From assembly GCA_964023205.1 (NCBI GenBank), contig OZ026833.1, positions 42,687,137 to 42,751,136 of the forward strand: a stretch of DNA of 64,000 bases, written 5' to 3'. This document shows, piece after piece, positions 22,986 to 33,500 of the stretch (its first letter is position 1; each line of letters begins with the position of its first letter). A program made the position numbers and the translations under genes. The DNA is from Lutraria lutraria. Lineage: Eukaryota > Mollusca > Bivalvia > Venerida > Mactridae. Below the pieces are notes generated by a model that ran no database searches, had not been told where the DNA came from, and worked only from the letters and a program-made list of their open reading frames with translations.

Positions 22986-25900
22986 TCAGGTATTTGGAGG
23001 TTCTGTTTTAGATTCAGATGCTTCTTTTGTAGCTTGTTCTTTCAATTCCATATCTATCCTTTCTTTTGCTCTAACAACCTGCAAGAAACAATCAATATAC
23101 TAGTAACTAAAGAAGACTTTATGAATTAACGTACCCAATGCAGGGCTCAAACCTGCGACCTCCTGCTTGCAAGTTGGATGCTTTACCAACTGAGCTAATT
23201 GGGCTGGTGAATATCCCAGCCAATTTATACATACAATTTATTAGACTGCTACATACAGTCATGTCTTTTTTAGATACGGTACATTTAAAGTCATCCCAGT
23301 ATTAGCAGCCACCTTTGAATAAAGGCCATTCTTTTAAAAACCGTCTTTGATTATTCAAAACAAAATGACTTCAAAATAAAGGTCATCTGCCAGTTAAGAC
23401 CATAATATAAATAATATGTCTTTCCTAAGGGTGGCCTTTTTTCACAGGTTTGACTGTACTTGTACATCAAACAATTCAAATAATAAAAATTGCTTAAAAA
23501 TGTTTTTGTCCAAAACTTACATTCATAAGCTGTAAATGGAGATACATTGTAACTCTTAAAAAGTGAAATCAGTACAACACATCTTCAGATAAGACGTACT
23601 GTACAGGGAATGGATCTAGAACTATTCTACATTGATATTCCAGAAAGGTCACTTCATCGTGTTCATGAAATTGTTTGGTAACAAATTCAAAGCAAAAGAA
23701 TAGCTTGTTCATGTAAAACGTGTCTCATTCTTATTTTCAAAAGAACTATACATAAAAAGGTATTTTTATCAACATATTACATTTAAACCCCTGAAAACCG
23801 GAATTTTCGTAAAATCAGACTGTTTTTAAAGTTCCATTTTTTCTGGAATTCCAGACTTTTGGCCCAGTCCAAAAGGCTCCGGTTTTTAGGGGTTTTACAT
23901 TATCTATATATCTACACTACATAAAAACTCATCTTACCTTTGATTGTAAATAAAATGATCCACCTTTGGATTTATCGTTTACTTGGAATAAATGTTCATA
24001 ACTTTTTTGTATATCTGCAGCATCTACCAGCTCCGAAATATTTAATACATCTTTGGCTTCCTGTGAATAAAGTAAGAAAAGATTTAATCAATACCATACA
24101 CAAGCAAATTCCTTCACCTTTCTATTCCAGTATGAGAATATCTAGTGTCACTACACACCAGGTCACCTAAAGATTATTACAATACAGTTAAGCCTTTCAC
24201 AGCTGTCAGTTGCAATCCCATCCCGGACTAGACAAATTTCATAAGTGAGAAATAAATCAAGATACAAATCAATCACGTAGCTTGAGAAAGGTTTGTGATT
24301 CTACCCTGAAATCTTCTGTCAGCACTAAAACTAGAAGAAATACTAAATGACCCAGACTATTAGTGTACTGTTAAAGCTCAGGGAAAAATTACAACACAAT
24401 ACATCTAGGCCAAAATTCTATTTTTAATTTCTCAGAAGACTTTTAGTCAGCCTTGGGTAGATGGCAAGAATAAAAGTAAGACTGACGAAATTTCCAAATC
24501 CAAAGGAAAATAGCAATTAAGTAAATTTTGTTTGTTTGTTTATATTGAGTTTTACGCCCCTTTTCACTCGTCAGAGTCATAATGAGGTGGACATTTCAAC
24601 TAACCATCGTTCCTGGGAAGAACCACTACTAGACTCCAATCCTCGGCAAGGAACTGCCTACTTTCTCACATAAAGAGACATGGTCGGTAGAGGGCCTTGA
24701 ACCCAAGACCCTATCGATGAGCGGTTACAGTGATTTGAAGTCAGCGACCTTAACCACTCGACCACGGAGGCTGGTCAATAAAGTAAAGAAGAACAAGTAA
24801 CTGTAATGTATAGAGCCATGGAACAACTTAACCACATCCCATACAACTAACCCTGTTCTTCGACAAGACATTCCAGATTTGCTCAAAACATGCTTTTAAT
24901 AGACAAGCAACTAATACATTTTGTTTAATCTGATTTCAAATGACTTTTTTCAGTTATTTGTCACTGAAACATACTAAGAACTGGTAGATTATGTCTAAGA
25001 TATGTCACTGTAAGTTTGTTTCGAGTGCTATGACCCAGAATTTTGCCCTGGGTAGGTAGGTAGGGAATTTTTTACTATATTATAATAACATTTAAAAAAA
25101 TCCCCCAAAGATCAGTTTTATTTATTTGCTAGGATTTTTGTGAGTAGGTAGGAGCACTCAAAACAAACTTATTTTTATTTTCAGCCCCACTAAATCTAAA
25201 AGAAACTCTGTCACTTACCTGTAATGACATGCCTGTAAGTGTATCATTGGCAGCACTTTTTCTTCCCTGTTGACCACCACCTGCTCTCTGCGCTGCTCGC
25301 TGACTAGCTTCATATTCTTGTTTTAATGCACGTGTGAAGGCCTGACCCACTATCCGGCCACCAGCTATAATGACTTGTATTAAGTTTTTAGCCTGAAGTA
25401 TACAAAACAACATGCAATTCTATGTCATCATTTCAGTGTAAATCAAAATAACTCATAACTCAGCAATACAGATGTTTTCTATAAAATCTTAGTGCTTCAT
25501 TAACAAACCATGATAAGACAAAATATCCATAAGTTTAATCAAGAGCCTTCCAACAGGCTGTCACTAATAATGGACTATTGCCGAATTGAGAAATATATGT
25601 CTAAATTCAAGAATGAAGGAAATTCGGCAACAAGTTCCAAAACGGGAAATATATATCGGTAATAACATTTATTTTCTACGGAATTCGAATTACTTAAGTA
25701 GTCTAAATCATAAATATTACTGCACTGTAGAAGGTGTCAAGTGCGCAAAAACATTTTACATGATCATCATCATGAGGAAAACACTTCTTGTCAAGGGAAA
25801 ATTTGGGTCATTTTTGGGGAAAATGAAGGAAATTTTACTTGGGGAAACTGACCACGTACAAGGCAGTAAATATAGGGGAAATACTGAAATACAGTCTCAG

Positions 25901-27284
25901 ACCAAATGTGTGATAGAAAAAAAAGAATACATCATCACACCAACAGTCAAATTAATATTTCTATTAGTTGGATTCTATACGGTAATCATGCTGCCAAGTT
26001 GCTCAACAATACTGACAGTACCCCACCTATATCTAAGATGAGATACATGTAATGCCCAATTAATATTTTGACAGTCTTTGAATTATGTTTCGTGACAGGT
26101 TGCCAACTATTAACTTAAAAATTAAGTAATTAACTTTATGAAGGAAACTCTCTAAAACCAGGTTGTCCCCCTAAAGACTAAAAGAAGGGAAAAAAAATCT
26201 TTCGGACAGAGGGCAACCCACTAATTGAAGACTGTTTCGACTCAATGAAGGCATCACACGAACACTGATTACAAAATGAGTAACTTCGACAAGTTGAATC
26301 TTCGCATGCAAATGAGGTACTAACTGTAAAAAGCCTAGTCGAAGGGTCTTTGACGATGATACGTTTGCATTGCAGTTCATCGTCAAAGCCACTTGTTCTT
26401 TAAAAGCTAACAGGTAAACGACTCAATCTGAGTCGCGTTCGTTTCCCTATTTAACGCACAAATTTCCGTAAAACTTGTGTACAATTCGATGAATTATAGT
26501 ATAATCTATCAATATGACCAAAAATATACCTTCGACAGACGAAAGTTATCAAATATTTTGCCGATGTTTCATACTACCCTTAATTTCAAAATGTTCCTCG
26601 TAAATGCTTTGGATTAAGTCCGTAGCATTCCGGAAAGCATGTAAATTGATCTGATTGAATAGACGCATGAACAAGCGTCTTAAGCTGTTGACTTTGTAAG
26701 AGGACAATTCCATAACTAAAATGGTCAACAAGACGAAATAAAAAAGACCAATTTAGTTATGGGACCCAGAACTATAAATAGCCATAACGTTCAGGACTAT
26801 GATCATTTTGGTTTCAGGAGTTTGTTTGTTCTGATCGTTCCGATCAATCTTTCACCGTTCTCTTTTTTTTATAGTAACAAGTAATAAACATGATAGATCG
26901 GATCAAACAAACTCTTGACTTGAGTCTGAAACCAAGCACCTATGACTGTGATCTGTTTTCACGACAGTCAAAGGGTGTAGATATGACCTAACAAGAACAA
27001 TTAGTGATCATAATATTAAAGACAGTCTAATATTGTTTGATGATATCCAGTATAGAAATATGTTGACACAGAGATTGAAATAAGAATTGCATAAGAATAA
27101 CTGAATTGTCTCCCTTTCCAACAGTCATAGCATGGGGAATTTGTAAGTATCGTAAACATGATAAAATACCAGATAAAAACGATATATTAATATTCGATTA
27201 ATTAAAAATGTTTAATTTTCACTCGATCCGTGTAATAACTCTGATTTTGAACAATAAAAAGAAATAAAAAAGAGTTTTTACCAT
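22986..27284 (-). CDS. PAM16: Mitochondrial import motor subunit TIM16 / PAM16 (Magmas)
   Basis: Three exons on the minus strand join in frame: 25392-25219 (58 codons), 24060-23938 (41 codons) and 23078-22986 (30 codons plus TGA). The first starts [20 protein letters not shown], corresponding to residue 2 of PAM16 proteins, so the initiator Met must come from an ATG-only exon. The best candidate is ATG followed by GTAAAAAC at 27284-27282, which is tentative. The product is then 130 residues; human is 125. The N-terminal hydrophobic stretch is followed by an Arg/Ala/Gly-rich linker and [14 protein letters not shown]. Next comes the degenerate J-domain with [20 protein letters not shown], where DKS replaces the HPD of active J proteins, as expected for TIM16. 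The tail [15 protein letters not shown] is also conserved. TIM16 pairs with TIM14 on the matrix side of TIM23 and restrains its stimulation of mtHsp70. The gene is head-to-head with LRRC59. Confidence 0.92.
23120..23257 (-). mobile_element. tRNA-Ala-like SINE, copy 2
   Basis: Read on the minus strand it has ATTGGCTGGGATATTCACCA, then AATTAGCTCAGTTGGTAAAG, anticodon loop CTTGCAA and B-box AGGTTTGAGCCC. It matches the copy at 14568 including the leader before the tRNA part. It is in the last intron of PAM16. Confidence 0.75.
23268..23461. mobile_element. MITE of the GGCCACC family, copy 2
   Basis: It contains AGCCACCTTTGAATAAAGGC near the left and CCTAAGGGTGGCC, CACAGGTTTGACTGTACT at the right end. 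It shares GATTATTCA.AACAAAATG with the copy at 41095-41270. The left border is not sharp. Confidence 0.6.
23785..23896. mobile_element. Palindromic MITE, AAACCCCTGAAAACCGGA ends
   Basis: The left arm AAACCCCTGAAAACCGGA faces the right arm TCCGGTTTTTAGGGGTTT. Inner blocks GGAATT..., CAGACT... and AGTTCC/GGAATT also pair partly. Length is 112 bp, in a PAM16 intron about 40 bp from the exon at 23938. Confidence 0.75.
24529..24776 (-). mobile_element. tRNA-Leu-derived SINE, copy 3
   Basis: On the minus strand it reads GACCAGCCTCCGTGGTCGAG, AGTGGTTAAGGTCGCTGACT, the TTCAAAT loop, GAGAAAGTAGGCAGT and the GGGCGTAAAACTCAATATAA tail. It lies in PAM16 intron 2. Confidence 0.85.
25011..25171. mobile_element. 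TIR element, AAGTTTGTTT(T/C)GAGTGCT ends
   Basis: Left end TAAGTTTGTTTCGAGTGCT faces right end AGCACTCAAAACAAACTT. Inner GGTAGGTAGG blocks lie near both ends. It stops 48 bp before the PAM16 exon at 25219, so it forms most of the intron next to the donor site. Confidence 0.65.
26150..26245 (+). repeat. Dispersed repeat (AGGTTGTCCCCC family), copy 1
   Basis: The order TCT(A/C)AAAAC(C/T)AGGTTGTC, CCCC..AAAGACT, AAAGAAGG.AAAAA and GG(C/A)CAACCCA is shared with 55365-55480. The two segments AGGTTGTCC and GGGCAACC are inverted, so it may be a MITE with lost ends. Confidence 0.5.
26808..26934. mobile_element. Imperfect foldback element
   Basis: Left arm TTGGTTTCAGGAGTTTGTTT faces right arm AAACAAACTCTTGACTTGAG then TCTGAAACCAA. 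GATC(C)GATC blocks pair next to the loop. Arms have small insertions, so this looks like an old palindromic MITE between PAM16 exons 1 and 2. Confidence 0.5.
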
Positions 27285-27584
27285 TCTTGTTCCAAATTAT
27301 TTTAGTCCTTCAATGTCAAAAGCATTACAGGAAACGTATTTTCGGTTTGGAGTATTTTGTGCATGGAGATATTTTTATTTTATTATAAGATGCACAAATA
27401 ATACATAATATTATTTCTATTTAATTCATTATTACTAAGTTTATTTATACATTATTTATTAATCAATTTCATGCTTTATTTCGCGGATGAAACAGCAATT
27501 AAAATATTCACCTCTGACCATTCCGGAAGTGTTACGTTTAGCAAATTTACGCAAGTTATTTCACCGGTCAAGACTGAAGTAAAA
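27285..27584. promoter_or_regulatory. Putative bidirectional promoter between PAM16 and LRRC59
   Basis: About 300 bp separate the tentative PAM16 ATG (27284, minus) and the LRRC59 ATG (27585, plus). The interval is AT-rich (TTATTTATACATTATTTATT near 27440) and holds no CpG cluster. The call rests on the head-to-head layout of two housekeeping genes and on the uncertain PAM16 first exon; no defined motif is claimed. Confidence 0.4.
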
Positions 27585-30500
27585 ATGCCGAAAGAAAAGT
27601 CAAATTTGAGGGATAAACTGGAAGGAAATGAGTTAGATCTTAGTTTGAATGATCTTACTACAGTTCCTGTAAAAGAACTTGTGAGTAACTAGTGTAGTTT
27701 TCTTGTATTCGGAATTCCCCGGTTCTACTTTCATTTTCCTATCAACGTTAATGTAACCTTATGCCTAATATAATTTGGAGGAATTCACTTCCTACGTCGT
27801 GAAAAACAAGGCTTTGTTGTCGATTTCGTTGACTAAAGTAGATATTATTGTGATGATGCATTGAATATACTTTCCCCTCTAATAATAATAATGCAATCCA
27901 TGCCAAAAACAAAGCAAGGCCAAGGGTGGGTAGTTACTAGTTTATTCGCTGAGAACTCAGTTGGTTTATTGTTGTAGAAAAAATGAGACACTGGGTTCAC
28001 CTGGGTTGATTTTCTCCTTTCTAGGGGTTTCCACTTCTCTGTTCATATATTTGATTAGGGTTCAGGTCCACATCTACTTAAAAATGATGCCTTCTGAATT
28101 GGGTAATTTCAAGAGCTTGTGCAATCTTATTCTTAAATTAATAGGATAAAGTTAATTATGGCCAGCAAGTGGTTGTGTTGTGAAACCCGGGAGTTTGATA
28201 AGCTTGTAAAACAAATTGAACAAACAAGTAGGTGTCGTTGTAAAGGGGCTTTTATTAAAGCCTTAAAAAACCAGTGTATGACAATCAAGAGCAAAATATG
28301 AAAATAAAGAAAATATATACATTACATCTACTTCTAAATCATTACACTGGAGAAAAGCATAGGAGACAAAATTTGTTTTATCTGGGTCATAGAAACCGCC
28401 AATAATCATTGAAATACATATGCTATACTACCAAGTTGAATAGTGAAAACGAACTGAACGGCAGCAATCACAGGAGGTGGAAGGGGAGGAGGAGGAAAAA
28501 CTGTAAATAAAAGTCTAGAATTTATAAAATTAAATACACGAAGTAAAAAACCTTTTGATCCTTTGTTTTTAACAATAATTTATGTGCGCATGCGCATTAA
28601 TTATTAGTAATTGGATTGCTGCCGTCCCGTACCGTACAAATGCCGGATTCATGAAATCCAGCCAACAGTAAAAAGATGGGGGCCAACCATCTCGTCCATA
28701 AAACATTTTATCCTAATAAAATAAATTTATGGCCAGCAAGTGGTTGTGTTGTGAAACCCGGGAGTTTGATAAGCTTGTAAAACAAATTGAACAAACAAGT
28801 AGGTGTCGTTGTAAAAGGGCTTTTATTAAAGCCTTAAAAACCAGTGTATGACAATCAAGAGCAAAATATGAAAATAAAGAAAATATATACATTACATCTA
28901 CTTCTAAATCATTACACTGGAGAAGAGCATAGGAGACCAAATTTGTTTTATCTGGGTCATAGAAACCGCCACAAAATAAAGGCCAATGCAATTGGGACTT
29001 TATGACCGCCCAGACAATAAATTTATTATATCTTCCCCCAAGTTAAAAAGTTTCCAAATCAGATCTCCCAACCAAGCCTTATATTTGATGAGTATCATAG
29101 ACGATTTTGCCCTAGTTGCGTGTGTACTGAGACCATTTAATAGTTAAGAATAAATATAATTTTGATGTAGTGAATAACTTCCATAAGTGATACAAACACA
29201 TATCTTTAATTTTAGGAGTTTGAATTTGCGTTACTTTTGAATGCATAAGTATTTTGGCGTGTGTTTTAAACTGTGGGCCCTGGAGTATAGCTTAGGAGAG
29301 TATTATTAGAACTACAATTCTAAGGTTCTTGTATTTGAGTCCAAGGTGCATTGAACACTTGTAAAAGCCATTCAATTTTATATAATTCATCATTGTATAT
29401 GATATTATAGAAAGGGAAGATAGCAGTTACTTTGATGAGAAGTTAGTACTGATTTTGGACTAAAATACTGAATGGATGTAATTCCCCCAAATAAGCCAAA
29501 ATGCAAAAAGAAATTTTGCTTAATTACATGTACATATTTTGAAGTTGTATGACCGGTTTAATAATATTTGTATGGTGAAATGCTCCGTTTTTCATTTAAT
29601 TTTTATTTTTATTTGCAGACTGCGTTACCAAAGGCAACACATTTAGATTTGTCTATCAATGTTATATCGGAGTTACCTGTAAGTTGATCATTGAAACATG
29701 AGAGAGAAAGATCTATATGTAATTTCTTATTAAGAAGTATAAGTTTAAATTGCTGTAAAACATCAGCTTTGTGTATTGAAACTGGAGAACAATTTGTAAA
29801 AAGAAATTGTTAAATGGTGGTAAGGTTTCTTGAAGTTTTTATTTATAATATCTGCTTCCATATTTTTATATGATATGACCAATACACAGTATTAGTGTTG
29901 CCATGTAGTGTTGCATTAAAAGCATAATTCACATATACATACACATGTTTCTACAATTTTCCTTTGACAGGATACATTCTGTACACTTACCAATTTGGTG
30001 AAGATTGATCTGAGCAAGAACTTACTGACAAAGTTACCTGATGACTTTGGTAATCTCACCAGGTTACAACACCTGGATTTACTGGGCAATAAGTTGACAG
30101 TTATTCCAGTTAGTATGTGTCAGCTGACCAAACTAAGATGGCTAGATTTGAAAGAGAATCCTTTGGAACCAGAACTCAGAAAAGTGGCTGGTGATTGCCT
30201 GGATGAGAAACAATGTAAAAAATGTGCGACTGATGTAAGTAATTTTAAGCCATTAAATAAACTTGTCTAATACCTAAATTTGTTTGATTTATATTATCAA
30301 TAAAAATGTACTAAATAGTTAAATTCAGATAATTATACCCCCGCAAACAAAGTTTGTGCGGGGTATATTGGAGTCACACTGTCGGTCGGTTGTTATTCGG
30401 TCGGTCGTTGGTCGATCCGTCCACTTACAAGTTTGTGGAGCGAACTTCTTCCATATTCTTTAAGCGATGGCGATGAAACTTGAAGCATGTTATCACCATG

Positions 30501-33500
30501 AAGTGTAGATGTGCAAGACACAATTTTCCTGCCCAGCAATTCTCTCATCCCCATGAACTTAGCCATATAGTGTACTATTGCATTCTTAGTGTCAAAGTGG
30601 CAGCAGGGTATTAGTCACCTCTGTGACAGCTCTAGTTTCACTTACAGCAATGTTAACACCTCACGTAGCTACCACTTTAATATCATGATTGCCTCATAAA
30701 GACCTCTTATTTTGAACTGTTTACCGGTACTTCAGTATTTAAGGTTTTTAGCTCATCTGATTCATCAGGTGAGCTTTTAGGATCGGTGAATGTCCGTCGT
30801 CCGTCCACAATTAGTTTGTTTACACTCTAGCAACCGCAACTCTTTACGAATCTTGATTAAACTTGCTTACAATGTATATGGCCACAATGTCTCGGCTAAG
30901 TTCGATTATGGGTAAAATCTAAAAATAATTTCTAGAGTTATGGGCCCTTGAATTACAAAATTTGCTATATTTAGCTTGTTTACACTCTAGCGCCTTCATT
31001 CATTCACCAATCCTGATCATATTTTCAGTAAATGTGTATAACCAAAAGATCTTAGACAAGAATGATTATGGGCAATATCGGACTAGAACTTCAAGTGTTA
31101 TGGGCCCTTGACTTAGAAAATTTGCTATATTTGAGTTTGTTTACACTCTAGCGCATTCATTTATTCACCAATCCTAATCATATTTTCAGTAAATGTGTAT
31201 AACCAAGAGATCTTGGACAAGTTCGATTATAGGCGGAATCGGACTTGAACTGCAAGAGTTATGGGCCCTTGACTTTGAAAATTTGCTATATTTTAGCTTG
31301 TTTACACTCTACCACCTACATTTATTCACGGATCCTAATAATATTTTCAGCAAATGTGTATAATCAAAAGATCTTGGACAAGTTCGATTATGGACGGAAT
31401 CGGACCCAAACTTTAAGAGTTATGGGCCCTTGATTTTGAAAATTTGCTATATTTTAGCTTGTTTACACACTAGCGCCTTCATTTATGCACCGATCCTAAT
31501 AATATTTTCAGTAAATTAGTATAACCAAAAGATCTCGAACAAGTTCGATTATGGGCGGAATCGGACCACATCTTCAAGAGTTATGGTCCCTTGACTTAGC
31601 AAATTTGCTATATTTTAGCTTGTTTACACTCTAGCGCCTTCATTTATTCACCGATCCTACAAGTTAAGTTATGGGTGGAATCTGACCACAACTTCAAGAG
31701 TTATTGACCCTTGGATTAGATAATTTGCTACGTTTTAGCTTGTTTAACAGTATTATACCTTCATTGTTGGTTTTGATCTCAAAATCTACGTAAAAATGAG
31801 TTTTACGAGATGGAAACTATATTACCTGGTCATTAATTATTGGCCTTTGTTCTCAGGTGAGCGATAAAGGGCCAATGTGGCCCTCTTGTTTGTCCAAATG
31901 ATGACCCTAGTATTAAAGTTTAAATATTCTAGGGTTGTCAAAAAATAACTAAGAACCAATTTCATTCAAAATGTAGTTACATAGACAATGAATATCTACC
32001 GGTAAGTTTCTAGTTGCGTGTATTGTAATTTCTTTCAGCCAAAAAGTATTCGAAATTTCACTTAATTTTTGGACAGCCCTTGTATAAAATGTTCATGAAA
32101 AAAAATGCCTTATCTCTTGCATTTAAATTTGTGGTGATCAAATCCCCACAAATTTAAATGCAGAGTATTTCATTTCAAAAATCAAAATTCACAAATTTGT
32201 GTCCCCATGAAACAGCCATTTTAGTAAAAAACACAAAAATTGAGCCCAACGAACATAAATGAAAATACAGTATATCGTAATATCTGTTATATGCTGTTGT
32301 ATGTAAGATTGATTTCTCATATCTATCATTATCTAGATTGTTGCCCATATGAGAATTGAACATAACAGAATAGAGAAGAAATTACAACAGAAGAGAGAGG
32401 AAATAAAAAGTAAGTGATTTTCTTGTGTTGATAATAACTACACTTATGGACAAAAATCTTGTTTGGTCTACAAAAACTGCAATTTCTGTTTTGTTTATTA
32501 TCTTACAGTAATTTAAATGGTACTATTGGAAAGAAGATGTTTCATTGGTACAACTTGCTAAACTGATTTCAAAGAATGACAACATAAATTAAGCTAAATT
32601 ACATAGATGTTGCTTTACTGGTTTTAGAATAATCACAGAAACACTAATCAGACTTTTGTCCTTAAGTACCGGTATATATACCGTAAAAATCCTAATAAAC
32701 GCCCCCTTTTACAAAATGTTACGCCCTAGGGGTGTTTATTTGGAATTTTACGGTACGAATTTTACGGTACATGGGTTAAAACATGGTTTATGTGGCCTCC
32801 AAAATGCGCCAGAGATGTTCTAGGTAAAAATTCTGGTGGGGGGTGTCCGGAAGGCATGACCCTGGGCGTCCCTAGAATGCTTCTACTTAAATTTGTTTCT
32901 ACTATGCCACTGCTAGTGTTGTTGAAGGAAATGACCAGTCATTGTTTTTTTTGTGATGAGTTGCTATAGAAACAACATGATTTATTAATTTTGTTCTTGT
33001 GTAATAATCATATTGATAAAAAATTAAGATGTTTCATCTGTTTTCTGAAAATATATGCAAGCAGCTATTTCACTTAGCCATAAATACAGTACATCTGCTA
33101 ATTAGATATAATATATCTGTAGTAAATACGTGTTTGTTTCAAATAGTGTATTTAAACAAATAACTGACCTAAATGTTCAAACTATTTGTATTTGCATTCG
33201 ATATGATATGGTTTAAGTGCATCAGAATGTTTATTTGTTTGTTTGTTTGTTCATTCATTCTTTTTTCATTTTTTCTGGATGGCCTTTGTCTGTCGGTCAA
33301 TCCATTCTTTTGTTTGTTTGTTAATGCTTCAATAGTTGGAATTGTTTTTTTTTTGTATATACATGTAATGTTAATTCTACTTGCAGAAAATTTTCTTAAT
33401 AAAATTTGTCAAATTATTACCTTTCATTAATTTTGTTAGTCAGCTAAATTTTACTTTGGTGGTAACTATTTCAAATTATCCTCAGTGTGATTCATAAATG

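Noticed and set aside
25586..26041. 151-codon plus-strand open frame as a gene
   Set aside because: It lies in the first intron of PAM16 on the opposite strand, shows no recognisable domain, has AT-biased composition, and contains segments like dispersed repeats.
27471..27584. Upstream in-frame ATG as the start of LRRC59
   Set aside because: Residues encoded before [12 protein letters not shown] have no counterpart in the family, and the region is more likely promoter and 5' untranslated sequence.
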